Below, in pieces: positions 1 through 8,937 of a stretch of 64,000 nt of DNA. The position numbers and the translations under genes were made by a program. The stretch is taken from contig NZ_FMZQ01000009.1 in NCBI RefSeq assembly GCF_900102635.1, positions 155,658 to 219,657 on the forward strand, read 5' to 3'. The DNA comes from Ectopseudomonas chengduensis. GTDB lineage: Bacteria; Pseudomonadota; Gammaproteobacteria; Pseudomonadales; Pseudomonadaceae. Under the pieces are notes generated by a model, which was given only the letters and a program-made list of their open reading frames with translations, had not been told where the DNA came from and did not search any database. Within the stretch, counting starts at the first letter, position 1. Every line of letters starts with the position of its first letter.

Positions 1-234
1 ACAGCTTCGTGATGAAAGCTGCCAGAAAGCTTCCACGCCTATGTTCTTGCCCATGGCAGGCGCAGACCTGCCACAGCGTCGTGACCGCCTTGGCGGCCGA
101 CCATTACCAACAAGAACAAAACGGTATACATCCATGCCCCTGACAGGCCTCGCGTTCCTTCTCTCCGTTCGTTCGTTGCGTAACCCTCGCTGATCGTCTC
201 CAAGCCCCAGCCGAATTCCGTCCGGAGAATCTCC
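1..234. other. Leader region upstream of CitMHS gene
   Basis: I see no convincing gene here. A long minus-strand reading frame that overlaps it is a shadow of the transporter. The stretch is the 5' region of the CitMHS gene and ends in a ribosome binding site (CGGAGAA, about 221-227) ahead of the ATG at 235. Confidence 0.5.
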
Positions 235-1539
235 ATGCTCACATTCCTTGGCTTCGCCATGGTCTCGACTTTCATGTACCTGATCATGAGCAAACGCCTG
301 TCGGCGCTGATCGCCCTGATCATCATCCCCATTCTGTTCGCGCTGATTGGTGGCTTCGCCAACCAGATCGGCCCGATGATGCTCGAAGGCATCAGCAAGC
401 TCGCGCCCACTGGCGTGATGTTGATGTTTGCCATCCTCTACTTCGCCATCATGATCGACTCCGGGCTGTTCGATCCGCCCGTGCGGCTGATCCTCAAACT
501 GGTCAAGGGCGACCCGCTGAAGGTCGCGGTCGGCACCGTGGCCCTGGCGCTGATCGTCTCCCTCGATGGCGATGGTTCGACCACCTACATGATCTGCGTC
601 GGCGCCATGCTGCCGCTTTACAGCCGCCTGAAGATGAGCCCGACCATCATGGCCGGGCTGATCATCATGGCCGGTGGCATCATGAACATGACCCCCTGGG
701 GCGGCCCGACCGCACGTGCCGCCAGTGCCTTGCACGTCGACCCATCGGACGTCTTCGTGCCGATGATTCCGGGCATGATTGTCGGCGCCCTAGCGCTGTT
801 TGGTGTCGCGTATCTCTACGGCCTGCGCGAGCGCAAACGCCTGGGCGTGCTGCACCTGCCGGACGACCACGTCACCCAAGACGACATCAGCGTGTCGCAG
901 TTTCCCGAGGCGCGTCGGCCGAAACTGTTGTGGATCAACGCCATCCTCACCGTGGTGCTGATGACCACCCTGATCGCCGGTCTGCTGCCGATGCCGGTGC
1001 TGTTCATGATCGCCTTCAGCATCGCCATGATCATCAACTACCCCTGCCTGCAGCAGCAGAAGGAGCGCATCGCCGCCCATGCCGGCAACGTACTGGCGGT
1101 AGTCGGGCTGATCTTCGCGGCCGGTATCTTCACCGGCATCCTCAGCGGCACCGGCATGGTCGAGGCCATGTCCAAGAGCCTGCTGGCGGTCATCCCTGAC
1201 GCGTTCGGCCCCTACCTGGCAGTGATCACGGCATTGGTGAGCATGCCGTTCACCTTCTTCATGTCCAACGACGCTTTTTACTACGGCATCCTGCCGGTGC
1301 TGAACCAGGCCGCGTCCAGCTACGGCATCAGTGCCGTGGAAATGGCGCGCGCCTCGATCGTGGGGCAGCCGGTGCACCTGCTCAGCCCGCTAGTGCCCTC
1401 GACTTATCTGCTGATCGGCCTGGCCAAGATCGAATTTGGCGACCTGCAACGCTTCACCCTCAAATGGGCGGTGATGGTGTGCATGGTCATCCTGGCGGCG
1501 GCCTTGCTGCTGGGCGTGTTCCCCTTTATCAGCGGCTGA
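235..1539 (+). CDS. CitMHS family citrate/H+ (metal-citrate) symporter
   Basis: This is a polytopic inner-membrane protein of 434 residues, the usual length for CitMHS secondary transporters, which take up citrate or metal-citrate complexes with protons. Hydrophobic segments run throughout. Motifs shared with the second copy at 31021 include the SLDGDGSTTYM and NMTPWGGPTAR regions (about residues 120 and 155) and the LSGTGM segment (about 305). The start is supported by CGGAGAA eight bases upstream. The gene is monocistronic and converges on a LysR gene. The family is clear but the substrate (citrate or another tricarboxylate) cannot be read from sequence. Confidence 0.88.
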   Translation: MLTFLGFAMVSTFMYLIMSKRLSALIALIIIPILFALIGGFANQIGPMMLEGISKLAPTGVMLMFAILYFAIMIDSGLFDPPVRLILKLVKGDPLKVAVGTVALALIVSLDGDGSTTYMICVGAMLPLYSRLKMSPTIMAGLIIMAGGIMNMTPWGGPTARAASALHVDPSDVFVPMIPGMIVGALALFGVAYLYGLRERKRLGVLHLPDDHVTQDDISVSQFPEARRPKLLWINAILTVVLMTTLIAGLLPMPVLFMIAFSIAMIINYPCLQQQKERIAAHAGNVLAVVGLIFAAGIFTGILSGTGMVEAMSKSLLAVIPDAFGPYLAVITALVSMPFTFFMSNDAFYYGILPVLNQAASSYGISAVEMARASIVGQPVHLLSPLVPSTYLLIGLAKIEFGDLQRFTLKWAVMVCMVILAAALLLGVFPFISG

Positions 1540-1677
1540 TCGAGCCGCTGCGGTGTCCGCGCGACGCTCCGGCTCTGCAAGGTCGACGCTGCCAGCAGAG
1601 CCGCAGACGCGCATGCATCACCTGATTCGGTTCATCCTGTGCGCTGGTGGCCCTGGTCGCTACAGGCGAAAACGCGT

Positions 1678-2571
1678 CTACATCCGGTGATGCTCCACCA
1701 GGAAATCCACGAACACCCGCACCCGCGCCGGCATTGCCGATCCACCCACGAACACGGCATGAATCGGTTCCCGATCTCCGGGGTTGAAGGCTTGCAGCAG
1801 CGGTACCAGGTCGCCGCGCTGCAGGTCTTCGGCCACGCTGAATTCGCCGATGCGCGCGATGCCGGCGCCGACCCGGGCAAATTGCGCCAGCGCTTCGCCG
1901 CTGCTGCATTCGATATTGCCGCAGACCTTGAGCGAGAACGCCTGGCCATCGCGGATGAACGGCCAGTTGGGTTCGGCGCGGCGGAAATTGAAGCGTAGGC
2001 AGTTGTGCTGCAACAGGTCTTCCGGTCGCTGCGGCGTGCCGTGGCGTTGCAGGTAATCGGGGGAGGCCACTACCACCTGGCCGGTTTCGCCGATCTTGCG
2101 GGCGGTCAGCGGGCTGTCCGGCAGGTGGCCGAAACGCACGGCCACGTCAGCCTGGCCACCGAGGATGTCGACCACCTCGTCGCCCAGGCTGAGGTCGACG
2201 GTGATGTTCGGGTAGCGCGCGCTGAACGCCGCCACCAGCGGCACGATGGCCAGCCGACCATGGCCGAGCGCGGCACTGACGCGCAAGCGCCCCCGTGGCA
2301 CGCCCTGATCGGTGATGGCTTCTTCGACCTCCGCCATATCGGCAAGGATGCGCCGGGCACCGCGCAGGTAAGCTTCGCCCTCGGCGGTAAAGGTGATTGC
2401 GCGGGTGGTGCGCAGCAGCAGGCGCGTGCCGAGGCGCTGCTCGGTGCGCGCGATGATCCGGCTGACCGCCGAAGGCGTCAGCCCCAGTGCACGTGCAGCG
2501 GCCGACAGGCTGCCTTCCTCCGCCACGGTGGCGAACACCACCATGTCACCTGATCGGCCGCCTATGTCCAT
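1678..2571 (-). CDS. LysR family transcriptional regulator
   Basis: The protein has an N-terminal winged helix-turn-helix (GSLSAAARALGLTPSAVSR, about residues 15-33, starting at MDIGG) and a LysR substrate-binding domain. The family member resembles the DsdC/PecT-like regulators that often control neighbouring efflux genes. I chose the internal ATG at 2571 (297 residues) because the extra 13 upstream residues do not belong to the domain and this start matches the family length. It is divergent from the MFS gene at 2667, so it probably regulates that gene from the 95-bp intergenic space. Confidence 0.88.
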   Translation of the reverse strand: MDIGGRSGDMVVFATVAEEGSLSAAARALGLTPSAVSRIIARTEQRLGTRLLLRTTRAITFTAEGEAYLRGARRILADMAEVEEAITDQGVPRGRLRVSAALGHGRLAIVPLVAAFSARYPNITVDLSLGDEVVDILGGQADVAVRFGHLPDSPLTARKIGETGQVVVASPDYLQRHGTPQRPEDLLQHNCLRFNFRRAEPNWPFIRDGQAFSLKVCGNIECSSGEALAQFARVGAGIARIGEFSVAEDLQRGDLVPLLQAFNPGDREPIHAVFVGGSAMPARVRVFVDFLVEHHRM

Positions 2572-2666
2572 TTGTGCTCCGTAAGCAAAGGTGTTTGCCA
2601 GAAATGCCATCTACCGCCGTCAAGGTTTGGATCCTAGCATTCGCGGCATAGATGAGGAGCCTTTCC

Positions 2667-3833
2667 ATGCGTATCAATCCACCACTCGTTGCACTCGCAA
2701 TCGGTGCCTTCGGCATCGGCGTTACCGAGTTCGCCCCCATGGGCATGTTGCCGGGTATCGCCAGCGATCTCGGCGTATCCATTCCCGCTGCCGGCCTGCT
2801 GGTCAGCGCCTACGCCCTCGGCGTTCTGCTTGGCGCGCCACTGATGACCCTGACCACCGGCAAGATTCCCCGACGCTACCTGCTGATCGGGTTGATGGCC
2901 ATCTTCACCCTGGGCAACCTGATGTCCGCCCTGGCCACTGACTACACCAGCCTGCTGATCGCCCGCGTGGTGACTTCGCTGAATCACGGCGCCTTCTTCG
3001 GCGTCGGCTCAATCGTCGCCGCCAGCGTGGTCGCGCCAGACAAACGCGCCGGGGCGGTGGCTGCGATGTTCATGGGCCTGACCCTGGCGACCATCGGCGG
3101 CGTGCCGCTGGCGGCCTGGTTCGGTGAAGTGCTTGGCTGGCGCACGGCGTTCTGGGGCATCACCGGGCTCGGTGTGCTGGCGATGGTCTCGCTATGGTTC
3201 GCGCTGCCCAACGTGCCGCTGCCGAAAAGCGACGGCGTGCTGGCGGAAATTCGCGTGCTGGGCCGTGGCCCGGTGCTGGCAGCACTGGCTCTGACCGTAA
3301 TCGGCTCCAGCGCGATGTTCACCGTGTTCACCTATATCGCGCCGATCCTCAGCAGCGAGACCCAGGCCTCCACCGCGTTCATCACCGCCATGCTGGTGCT
3401 GTACGGCATCGGCCTGACGCTGGGCAACGTGTGGGGCGGCAAGGCGGCGGATCGCTCCGTCGACCGCACCCTGATCGTCTCACTGAGTGCGCTGATCCTG
3501 GTCTTGCTGGCCTTCACCGTGCTGATGCGCTGGCCGCTACCGGCTGCCGTGGCCATCCTGATCTGGGGCATCGCCAGCTTTGCCATCGTGCCGCCGCTGC
3601 AGATGCGCGTGATGGAAGCCGCCAAGGACGCGCCCAACCTGGCCTCGGCGGTGAATATCGGCGCCTTCAACCTCGGTAATGCCATCGGCGCAGCGCTGGG
3701 CGGCGCGGTGATCAAGGCGGGGTTGGGATACCCGGCGATTTCCCTCGCCGGCGCGGCAATGGCGGGGCTGGGACTGCTGATGGTGCTGGGGTTCGCCTGG
3801 CGCTCCAGAGGTGCAGCGGCGGTAACGGTTTAA
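2667..3833 (+). CDS. DHA1-type MFS efflux transporter
   Basis: The protein has 388 residues and twelve predicted membrane segments. It is a sugar-efflux/purine-efflux-like (AraJ/NepI/PbuE group) major facilitator with the N-terminal GVTEFAPMGMLPGIA signature typical of that group. A longer reading frame begins at 2652, but GAGGAG at 2653-2658 is the natural ribosome binding site for the ATG at 2667. It probably exports a small molecule; the substrate is unknown. It forms a divergent pair with the LysR gene at 1678-2571. Confidence 0.88.
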   Translation: MRINPPLVALAIGAFGIGVTEFAPMGMLPGIASDLGVSIPAAGLLVSAYALGVLLGAPLMTLTTGKIPRRYLLIGLMAIFTLGNLMSALATDYTSLLIARVVTSLNHGAFFGVGSIVAASVVAPDKRAGAVAAMFMGLTLATIGGVPLAAWFGEVLGWRTAFWGITGLGVLAMVSLWFALPNVPLPKSDGVLAEIRVLGRGPVLAALALTVIGSSAMFTVFTYIAPILSSETQASTAFITAMLVLYGIGLTLGNVWGGKAADRSVDRTLIVSLSALILVLLAFTVLMRWPLPAAVAILIWGIASFAIVPPLQMRVMEAAKDAPNLASAVNIGAFNLGNAIGAALGGAVIKAGLGYPAISLAGAAMAGLGLLMVLGFAWRSRGAAAVTV

Positions 3834-3850
3834 GAAGAGGCACTTGAGAC

Positions 3851-3867
3851 GGGGGTTTAAATCCCCC
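3851..3867. terminator. Short GC hairpin between convergent genes
   Basis: Five Gs are followed by TTTAAAT and five Cs, between the ends of the MFS and AhpD-like genes, so it could act in both directions. The stem is short, so this is only a weak terminator candidate. Confidence 0.35.
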
Positions 3868-3874
3868 CTCCGGT

Positions 3875-4324
3875 TTACGCCTTCGCAGCAGGGCTCAAGC
3901 GAAAGCTGACACCCATGCGGTTGAACGCGTTCATGGCTGCGATAGCCGCCGTAAGGTCGACCAGGTCTTTCGGGGTGAATGCAGACGATGCCGCGACATA
4001 AGCCTCGTCGGAAACATGCGTTTCGCTGACCAGTGTCACTTCTTCCGTCCAGGCCAAGGCGGAACGTTCCTGCTCGGAAAACAGATGCGCGGCCTCATGC
4101 CAGACTGGCACCAGAACGAGCTTTTCTACTGACATACCTCCCTTGATCAGATCTCGCGAATGGATATCGATGCAGTGCGCGCATCCATTGATTTGCGATG
4201 CCCGCAAGAACACGAGATGGATGAGCTGAGGCGGCAGGTTCGTTCCGGTGGTGACGAAATGGTGCAGTCCTCCCAGTGCTTTAGCTGCGCCGGGTGAAGC
4301 CTCAAACCAATTAAGACGAGTCAT
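3875..4324 (-). CDS. AhpD/carboxymuconolactone decarboxylase family protein
   Basis: This is a 149-residue alpha-helical protein of the alkylhydroperoxidase AhpD core family. It carries the CAHC redox motif at residues 48-51 followed by a histidine at 55 (CxxCxxxH), which is the catalytic signature of AhpD-type peroxidases. Members reduce peroxides or act in related redox reactions; the specific partner is unknown. A 7-4-7 palindrome flanked by repeated CAATTAA sequences lies about 60-80 bp upstream of the start and could be an operator. It is the last core-like gene before the accessory block. Confidence 0.85.
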   Translation of the reverse strand: MTRLNWFEASPGAAKALGGLHHFVTTGTNLPPQLIHLVFLRASQINGCAHCIDIHSRDLIKGGMSVEKLVLVPVWHEAAHLFSEQERSALAWTEEVTLVSETHVSDEAYVAASSAFTPKDLVDLTAAIAAMNAFNRMGVSFRLSPAAKA

Positions 4325-4384
4325 AGAGCAGTACCCTTTGTGGATGGGGGATCAGTAAGGTCTGCCCAATTAAGACAATTAAGA

Positions 4385-4402
4385 GGATCAAGGTATTGAT
4401 CC
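4385..4402. promoter_or_regulatory. Palindrome upstream of AhpD-like gene
   Basis: The sequence is GGATCAA, GGTA, TTGATCC: a perfect 7-bp inverted repeat with a 4-bp spacer. It is flanked by AATTAAG on the left and AATTAAAG on the right. Its position upstream of the AhpD-like start suggests a repressor or activator site. The function is inferred. Confidence 0.4.
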
Positions 4403-4687
4403 AATTAAAGGCTTAATCAATGGTCCACTGTGCGGGGCGTTGTGGCTTTTGATGCCGTGTGGAGCGGCTGCTATCGGCCAAGAGCGGACACACCTTTGTT
4501 AGCGTCCGATCATCCCGTTTGACCCTGGAGAGCGATCTAGGAAGCTGAGGATGCAAAACTGGGCTTCACACGCCAAACAGGCCCCTGCATTGCGCAAATG
4601 TAGCTCTACACACCTACAAACTTGACCAGCGTTTGTGTGATTAGGCGGGTGCTGCTGTAAGGTAGCTTCACCGTCGGTTAGGGTAGC
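4403..4687. other. Intergenic stretch with a pseudomonad repeat fragment
   Basis: No gene is visible here. It includes TCGGCCAAGAGCGGACACACC at 4474-4494, a short sequence of a type common in Pseudomonas intergenic regions. A near-identical inverted copy lies at 10196-10216 on the far side of the accessory block. Confidence 0.5.
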
Positions 4688-4722
4688 AAGGGGGCGTATC
4701 TAGAATGGTTGCGCCCCTTTTA
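4688..4722. terminator. Rho-independent-type hairpin at end of nuclease gene
   Basis: AAGGGGGCG pairs with CGCCCCTTTT around a short loop. The T-run lies on the plus strand, but the stem covers the stop codon of the minus-strand nuclease gene, so it could also serve that gene. Confidence 0.45.
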
Positions 4723-5409
4723 TTCGCCAGAGAATAGCGACCTGCTTCCAAATCTGCCAGAACAAAGCAATTTAATAAGCTGTTCATTCTTTAGTTTACT
4801 ACTGGCATATTGTAAGGCCTTCTCAATGTTTCCGGCTGGGTTCTGATTGATTGCTTTAATTGCATTGAGGGGCTTGTGTTGATTTTCGAGGTATTGTTCT
4901 AATTGTGCTCTAGATAAAAGCGATGAGAGATATGAAGTAGCCACACTACCAACATTTATGTACGGTGGGCTGGCAGTGTGCCTTCCGTTATAAATATAAG
5001 ACCAATATATTTTGTCATCGAGATGACTCTTTATAAGCTGTCCAAGCCGAGCAGTAGTAAAACGAACGGCTAGATTACTTGAGAAATAAGAAATCATTCC
5101 TCCTCTTAGCTCTCCGTCAAAAAAAGTTGGTCGGCCATGGGAAAAAAAGACTGGGACCCCAGTGGTTTCTTGTAAATCTTGGGCTTTTTCTATTTCTATG
5201 GAGGTCGGATGGGGGCCTTTTACTTCAAGATATAGATGTGCGTTGGGTAAATAGAAATCGGGCTTGTAAATACCGTGCCTTGTTAAAACCTGCTCTGGTT
5301 CATAAAGCCAGGCAATACCTAAGGCGTCAAGCATCGCAGCCCAGCGAGTCTCGGAGTAGGAGCGCATGTGATAATTATTGTGATGAAATACAGTACGCCA
5401 TTCATTCAT
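4720..5409 (-). CDS. TnsA-like PD-(D/E)XK nuclease
   Basis: The 229-residue protein carries a restriction-endonuclease core in its first 65 residues: E20 in SETRW, then KPDF with D51, then LEVKG with E62 and K64. This is the E...D...ExK metal-binding pattern of PD-(D/E)XK nucleases, in the arrangement seen in TnsA-like and very-short-patch-like proteins. The C-terminal half is unassigned. It lies 27 bp downstream of an SF1 helicase gene on the same strand and is probably co-transcribed with it. Its base composition is clearly more AT-rich than hrpA or cyo. A defence role is inferred from this pairing only. Confidence 0.6.
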   Translation of the reverse strand: MNEWRTVFHHNNYHMRSYSETRWAAMLDALGIAWLYEPEQVLTRHGIYKPDFYLPNAHLYLEVKGPHPTSIEIEKAQDLQETTGVPVFFSHGRPTFFDGELRGGMISYFSSNLAVRFTTARLGQLIKSHLDDKIYWSYIYNGRHTASPPYINVGSVATSYLSSLLSRAQLEQYLENQHKPLNAIKAINQNPAGNIEKALQYASSKLKNEQLIKLLCSGRFGSRSLFSGE

Positions 5410-5436
5410 GGAGTTATCTCAAGGATTTCGCAGTGG

Positions 5437-7410
5437 CTAGTCATTGATAAAAGTGGAAGTATTCTGTTTGAATAGTGATATGTCGCGTCTGGTTTTGAAA
5501 ATATAATCCATCCACTCGTTGTGGCTTGAGGGCAAATAGATCATGCCAGAAACTCTTGTGATTGCAGTATAGATTAGTGCAAGCTTTTTCGAGAAGCTTC
5601 TTTTGCTTGTAAGTGATGAGAAGTAATACAGATCCTCTGATATTGCCAGTCGAGGTAATTCATAGTTCTTGCAAGAGAAAACAGTGGCTACAAGATGACG
5701 AGAAGGAGTGCTTTGCATTAATTCATCTAACTCTGCGCAAGTGTAAAGTTGAGAGACACCAAATTTCGAGCCCACCTCTTCAAACCACTTATCTACACGT
5801 GAGAAAGAGTCGCTCCACGACATAGCTTGCCTCAGCTGCTCCCAACTCTGATAACCGGATATTGCTCCATGCGTCGGACGCTTGCCATGAACGAAGAGGT
5901 TAAGGCAGTCGTCTATAAAATTTTTAAAGAGGCTATTCCAATCTATTACAGCTACCGCTTTGTTATGTTGTCGACCTTTGATCAGCCAATCAAAGATTCC
6001 CCATTCGTCACACGTCAAGATTACGCATTGCGCTGGTGGGAATGAGCTTGGGTCATACTCCTCGACTACAGTCTCTTTGTTTTTGTCTGCCTGGAAAGGG
6101 TGGCTGCGTGACTCTGGATAAGCTTCTACTAACTGATTGACATAATCGGTAAGCGAAGGGCCTGCTCGCAGTGATAAGGACATCTCGCGATGACGAATGG
6201 ATGCCTTGTGAGCTACATACTGACCTTCTAAGTTTTGCAAAGGGTCCCCTAAGGCAATAACTGTCTGTGGGGTCATGTCAAGTATGTTGATCATTGGCTG
6301 GGACAAATCGTGTCCTTCATCAACAAGGATCACTTCTGCCTGCTCTGGGATTTGAAGTCCAGCCAATGACATTTGCTTGATACGGTGATAGCCACGCACA
6401 GGAATGCATTCGTCGCCGCTCTCAATGTGCGACAATTTAAACCAGAGTTTCGCCGACGCAGCGGCCACAATCTCCTGGTTAACTTTAGAAAGGTAATTGA
6501 TGTAGTTCCGAGGTATGTGCTTGGTAGTGATTACTGAATCATCGGATTCACAAAATTTATACACCACCGCCCAGCAGAGCGATGCCACCTGGGCGGAACT
6601 TAAATTTCCAATCGGACCAAACGCGAGCTGCTCTGCAAGCTTAGGATAATTTAGAGGTACCCTTGAAGAGGCGGCTAGATTGGCCTCGAGATTTTTGTTT
6701 CCCTTGGCGAGTACTCGCTCTGCCATGCTTTTGAACGTGCTGGTCCAGATCTGACCTTTAAAACGCTTTTGAATGGGAAGGAGTTTGGCGCTAACATCCG
6801 CAAGAAAAAGAAATTTTCGATCCGGCATTAATGCCAGGATTTCTGCTAATACATAAGTTTTTCCTGTACCGGCGAGGGCCTGGGCTTCAATTGATTCTTG
6901 CGGGTTTGCTCGTACTGTATCCACAAAGCGCAGTTGTGGATCGCTCAATAGAACAACATGCCCGCTGGGCCTCCTGTGCTCATGACTTATAACTCCCGAA
7001 AGTTTTGCATATTGCCGCGAGAAATCAAAATTCCATGATCCATCGGGGTGCAGAAACTGACGTTTATACAGCGCATCGTGGTCCAGCAGACCGACTCCAA
7101 CCGCCGGAGCTAGAATAAGCCCCGCTGTGAATGCTTGTTGTGAGTAGTCAGTGCTCAACACTGATCGCAAAGTATCAGTTGAATAGCCAAGCAATTTAAC
7201 AAAATTTCGTTCAAGCTCTAATGAGCGAGTATTTTGTGAATTCAGTTTCGGGAGTTGCTGAAGGAAAATGACAGCCGCAGCTTCGTATCGAGCTAGACTC
7301 GGAAAATCAGGAAATGTGCCGCTCGAAAGGGCGACGCAGAAGCTTTCGCTTAAGGGCAAGTACCAATCTGGGCGATTCATAACATAAGATATTGGCTCAA
7401 GAGATGGCAC
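5437..7410 (-). CDS. UvrD/Rep-like superfamily 1 helicase
   Basis: The 657-residue protein carries SF1 motifs in the expected order: Walker A AGTGKT at 180-185, Walker B ILVDEGHD at 361-368, motif III IALGDPLQ at 385-392, a motif IV-like LSLRAGPS, motif V-like VFSCKNYELPRL near 577-588, and motif VI YTAITR at 614-619. The first 150 residues are not a recognised helicase domain and may recognise a substrate. The 2A/2B regions look short for UvrD, resembling the compact helicases of phage-defence loci such as GajB. The start could be ATG 7410 or 7380. It is followed directly by the nuclease gene. Confidence 0.7.
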   Translation of the reverse strand: MPSLEPISYVMNRPDWYLPLSESFCVALSSGTFPDFPSLARYEAAAVIFLQQLPKLNSQNTRSLELERNFVKLLGYSTDTLRSVLSTDYSQQAFTAGLILAPAVGVGLLDHDALYKRQFLHPDGSWNFDFSRQYAKLSGVISHEHRRPSGHVVLLSDPQLRFVDTVRANPQESIEAQALAGTGKTYVLAEILALMPDRKFLFLADVSAKLLPIQKRFKGQIWTSTFKSMAERVLAKGNKNLEANLAASSRVPLNYPKLAEQLAFGPIGNLSSAQVASLCWAVVYKFCESDDSVITTKHIPRNYINYLSKVNQEIVAAASAKLWFKLSHIESGDECIPVRGYHRIKQMSLAGLQIPEQAEVILVDEGHDLSQPMINILDMTPQTVIALGDPLQNLEGQYVAHKASIRHREMSLSLRAGPSLTDYVNQLVEAYPESRSHPFQADKNKETVVEEYDPSSFPPAQCVILTCDEWGIFDWLIKGRQHNKAVAVIDWNSLFKNFIDDCLNLFVHGKRPTHGAISGYQSWEQLRQAMSWSDSFSRVDKWFEEVGSKFGVSQLYTCAELDELMQSTPSRHLVATVFSCKNYELPRLAISEDLYYFSSLTSKRSFSKKLALIYTAITRVSGMIYLPSSHNEWMDYIFKTRRDISLFKQNTSTFIND

Positions 7411-7555
7411 ATCATGCCATTTCCAAGCTCGGAATACTACTGCGCCAATCTGTAAAGTAATACACGCTGATTGTGGTTTTGTTCTTAGGCTAGCCTAAGG
7501 TCATAACGAGGTTCAGCTAACTGGTCTCATCAACTAGAATACTTCAGCTCTGTCC

Positions 7556-7587
7556 TCGATTGTTCGATTGTTCGATTGTTCGATTGT
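7556..7587. repeat. Four tandem copies of an 8-bp unit
   Basis: TCGATTGT is repeated four times without mismatch. It lies between the end of the HEPN-like gene and the helicase start, about 150-180 bp upstream of that start. Short perfect tandem repeats can change copy number by slippage. Confidence 0.8.
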
Positions 7588-7612
7588 TCCATACAAGGAT
7601 GGGACGGCTCAT

Positions 7613-8791
7613 TCAGAAAAACGGCAAATCCCCCACATCGACTCCCACGCTAGAAATATATTTAAGCGTGGATATTTGCCTTAGCTTCTTTAGCCCCAAA
7701 ATAATCTTAGGTGCAATAAAGCTCCTCCCGTTTAGGTATCCGGAAAATTCAGCAGTATCACTTTCGCCACATTCATACTGGTCACATAAATCGTCGTATG
7801 CCTCAGAGTAACAAAGTGGGCTGCTGACATCGGCAAGGGCTAGCAATGCGCTCATTTCTCTTATCGAATAATTCTTACACAGAAAAGAATAAAATTCACG
7901 ATCCATGCCGGAACCAGACAACAAAACATCCCGCCAATTTGACTTGTTAGATTCGGCTGTTGCTCTGATACGAAACTCAAGGAAATTAGCAATTTTCTCT
8001 GCCGAGATATCTTCAATTGATATTTCCACGCCAATATTAAAAGCAAACTCCCGATGAGACTTTATTACATCTATAATTTCAGACAGGCCTCTCTGGCTAA
8101 TTGAGTATCTCTCGCATATTTCATTCTTTACAACTCTGAAGCAAGGCTTTCCCCAGTTGGACTTACGGGTTAGCTCCTTTGAAATATTTTCGATAACAGA
8201 TCTTGAGGCTTGCTTCGTGTATGTTCCCGTGCCGTACTCATCGGAGAGAAAATCAGTAAGAATTTCCGCATTCTTTATACCTTCTGAGAGCGCACAGAAA
8301 GCCGAATAAAACACCTCAATATTAATTAGTGAAACGCTACCCTCAAGATGCTTATTATTATTGTTGTCATAGGCATATCGAAAGGTCTCTCCGGTAGGGT
8401 CAATCAACGAAAGCTCACGAATTGCAGGCTCTATGAGTGAGACCATCTCTTTATATCGAGGATCACACTGCCCAGATGCAGTCACATACATTTCCCACAA
8501 CGCACCGAGATCATGAGTTCTCATCAGCTTTGGATCAGATACAGTAATATGCCCTCTGACTCTTTCAATTAACCTGATTTGCATCTTCAGAAATAATTCT
8601 ACTCTATGCCGAGCGCAGAATACGATCGGATATACTACTTCGTCCGGGCCAAATCCCCTGGATATGGTATCTCGGCACACTGTGTGAACGACGCTGTCAA
8701 ATCCATTTGCATAGTAATTTGTTCCAGGCCAGCCATTCCTGCCTACGCATGCATTCAGCTGTGTATTCTCACCGCTCGCGAATAAATTCAT
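7613..8791 (-). CDS. Unrecognised protein, possibly HEPN-like N-terminal region
   Basis: I do not recognise the family. The start at 8791 (392 residues) is preferred over in-frame starts at 8821 and 8833 because AAAGGGA lies eight bases upstream of it. The segment YPIVFCARHRVELFLK followed after about 30 residues by HDLGALWEMY resembles the helical layout of HEPN-type proteins in several abortive-infection and toxin loci. A strict RxxxxH active site is not obvious. The rest is mostly alpha-helical and soluble, with no signal peptide. The gene is AT-rich and sits within the accessory block, 200 bp upstream of the helicase. Confidence 0.45.
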   Translation of the reverse strand: MNLFASGENTQLNACVGRNGWPGTNYYANGFDSVVHTVCRDTISRGFGPDEVVYPIVFCARHRVELFLKMQIRLIERVRGHITVSDPKLMRTHDLGALWEMYVTASGQCDPRYKEMVSLIEPAIRELSLIDPTGETFRYAYDNNNNKHLEGSVSLINIEVFYSAFCALSEGIKNAEILTDFLSDEYGTGTYTKQASRSVIENISKELTRKSNWGKPCFRVVKNEICERYSISQRGLSEIIDVIKSHREFAFNIGVEISIEDISAEKIANFLEFRIRATAESNKSNWRDVLLSGSGMDREFYSFLCKNYSIREMSALLALADVSSPLCYSEAYDDLCDQYECGESDTAEFSGYLNGRSFIAPKIILGLKKLRQISTLKYISSVGVDVGDLPFF

Positions 8792-8937
8792 GTAAACATT
8801 CCCTTTATGCTGATTGCCCATAGCGCCCCGCACGTCAATGCAACCACAGTACGCGCGACAGATAATTTACCCGCGCTACTGAACCTCTTTGCTTTCGATC
8901 AGACTTTAAATTAATCGCGCCTGACTTTGCTCACCAA

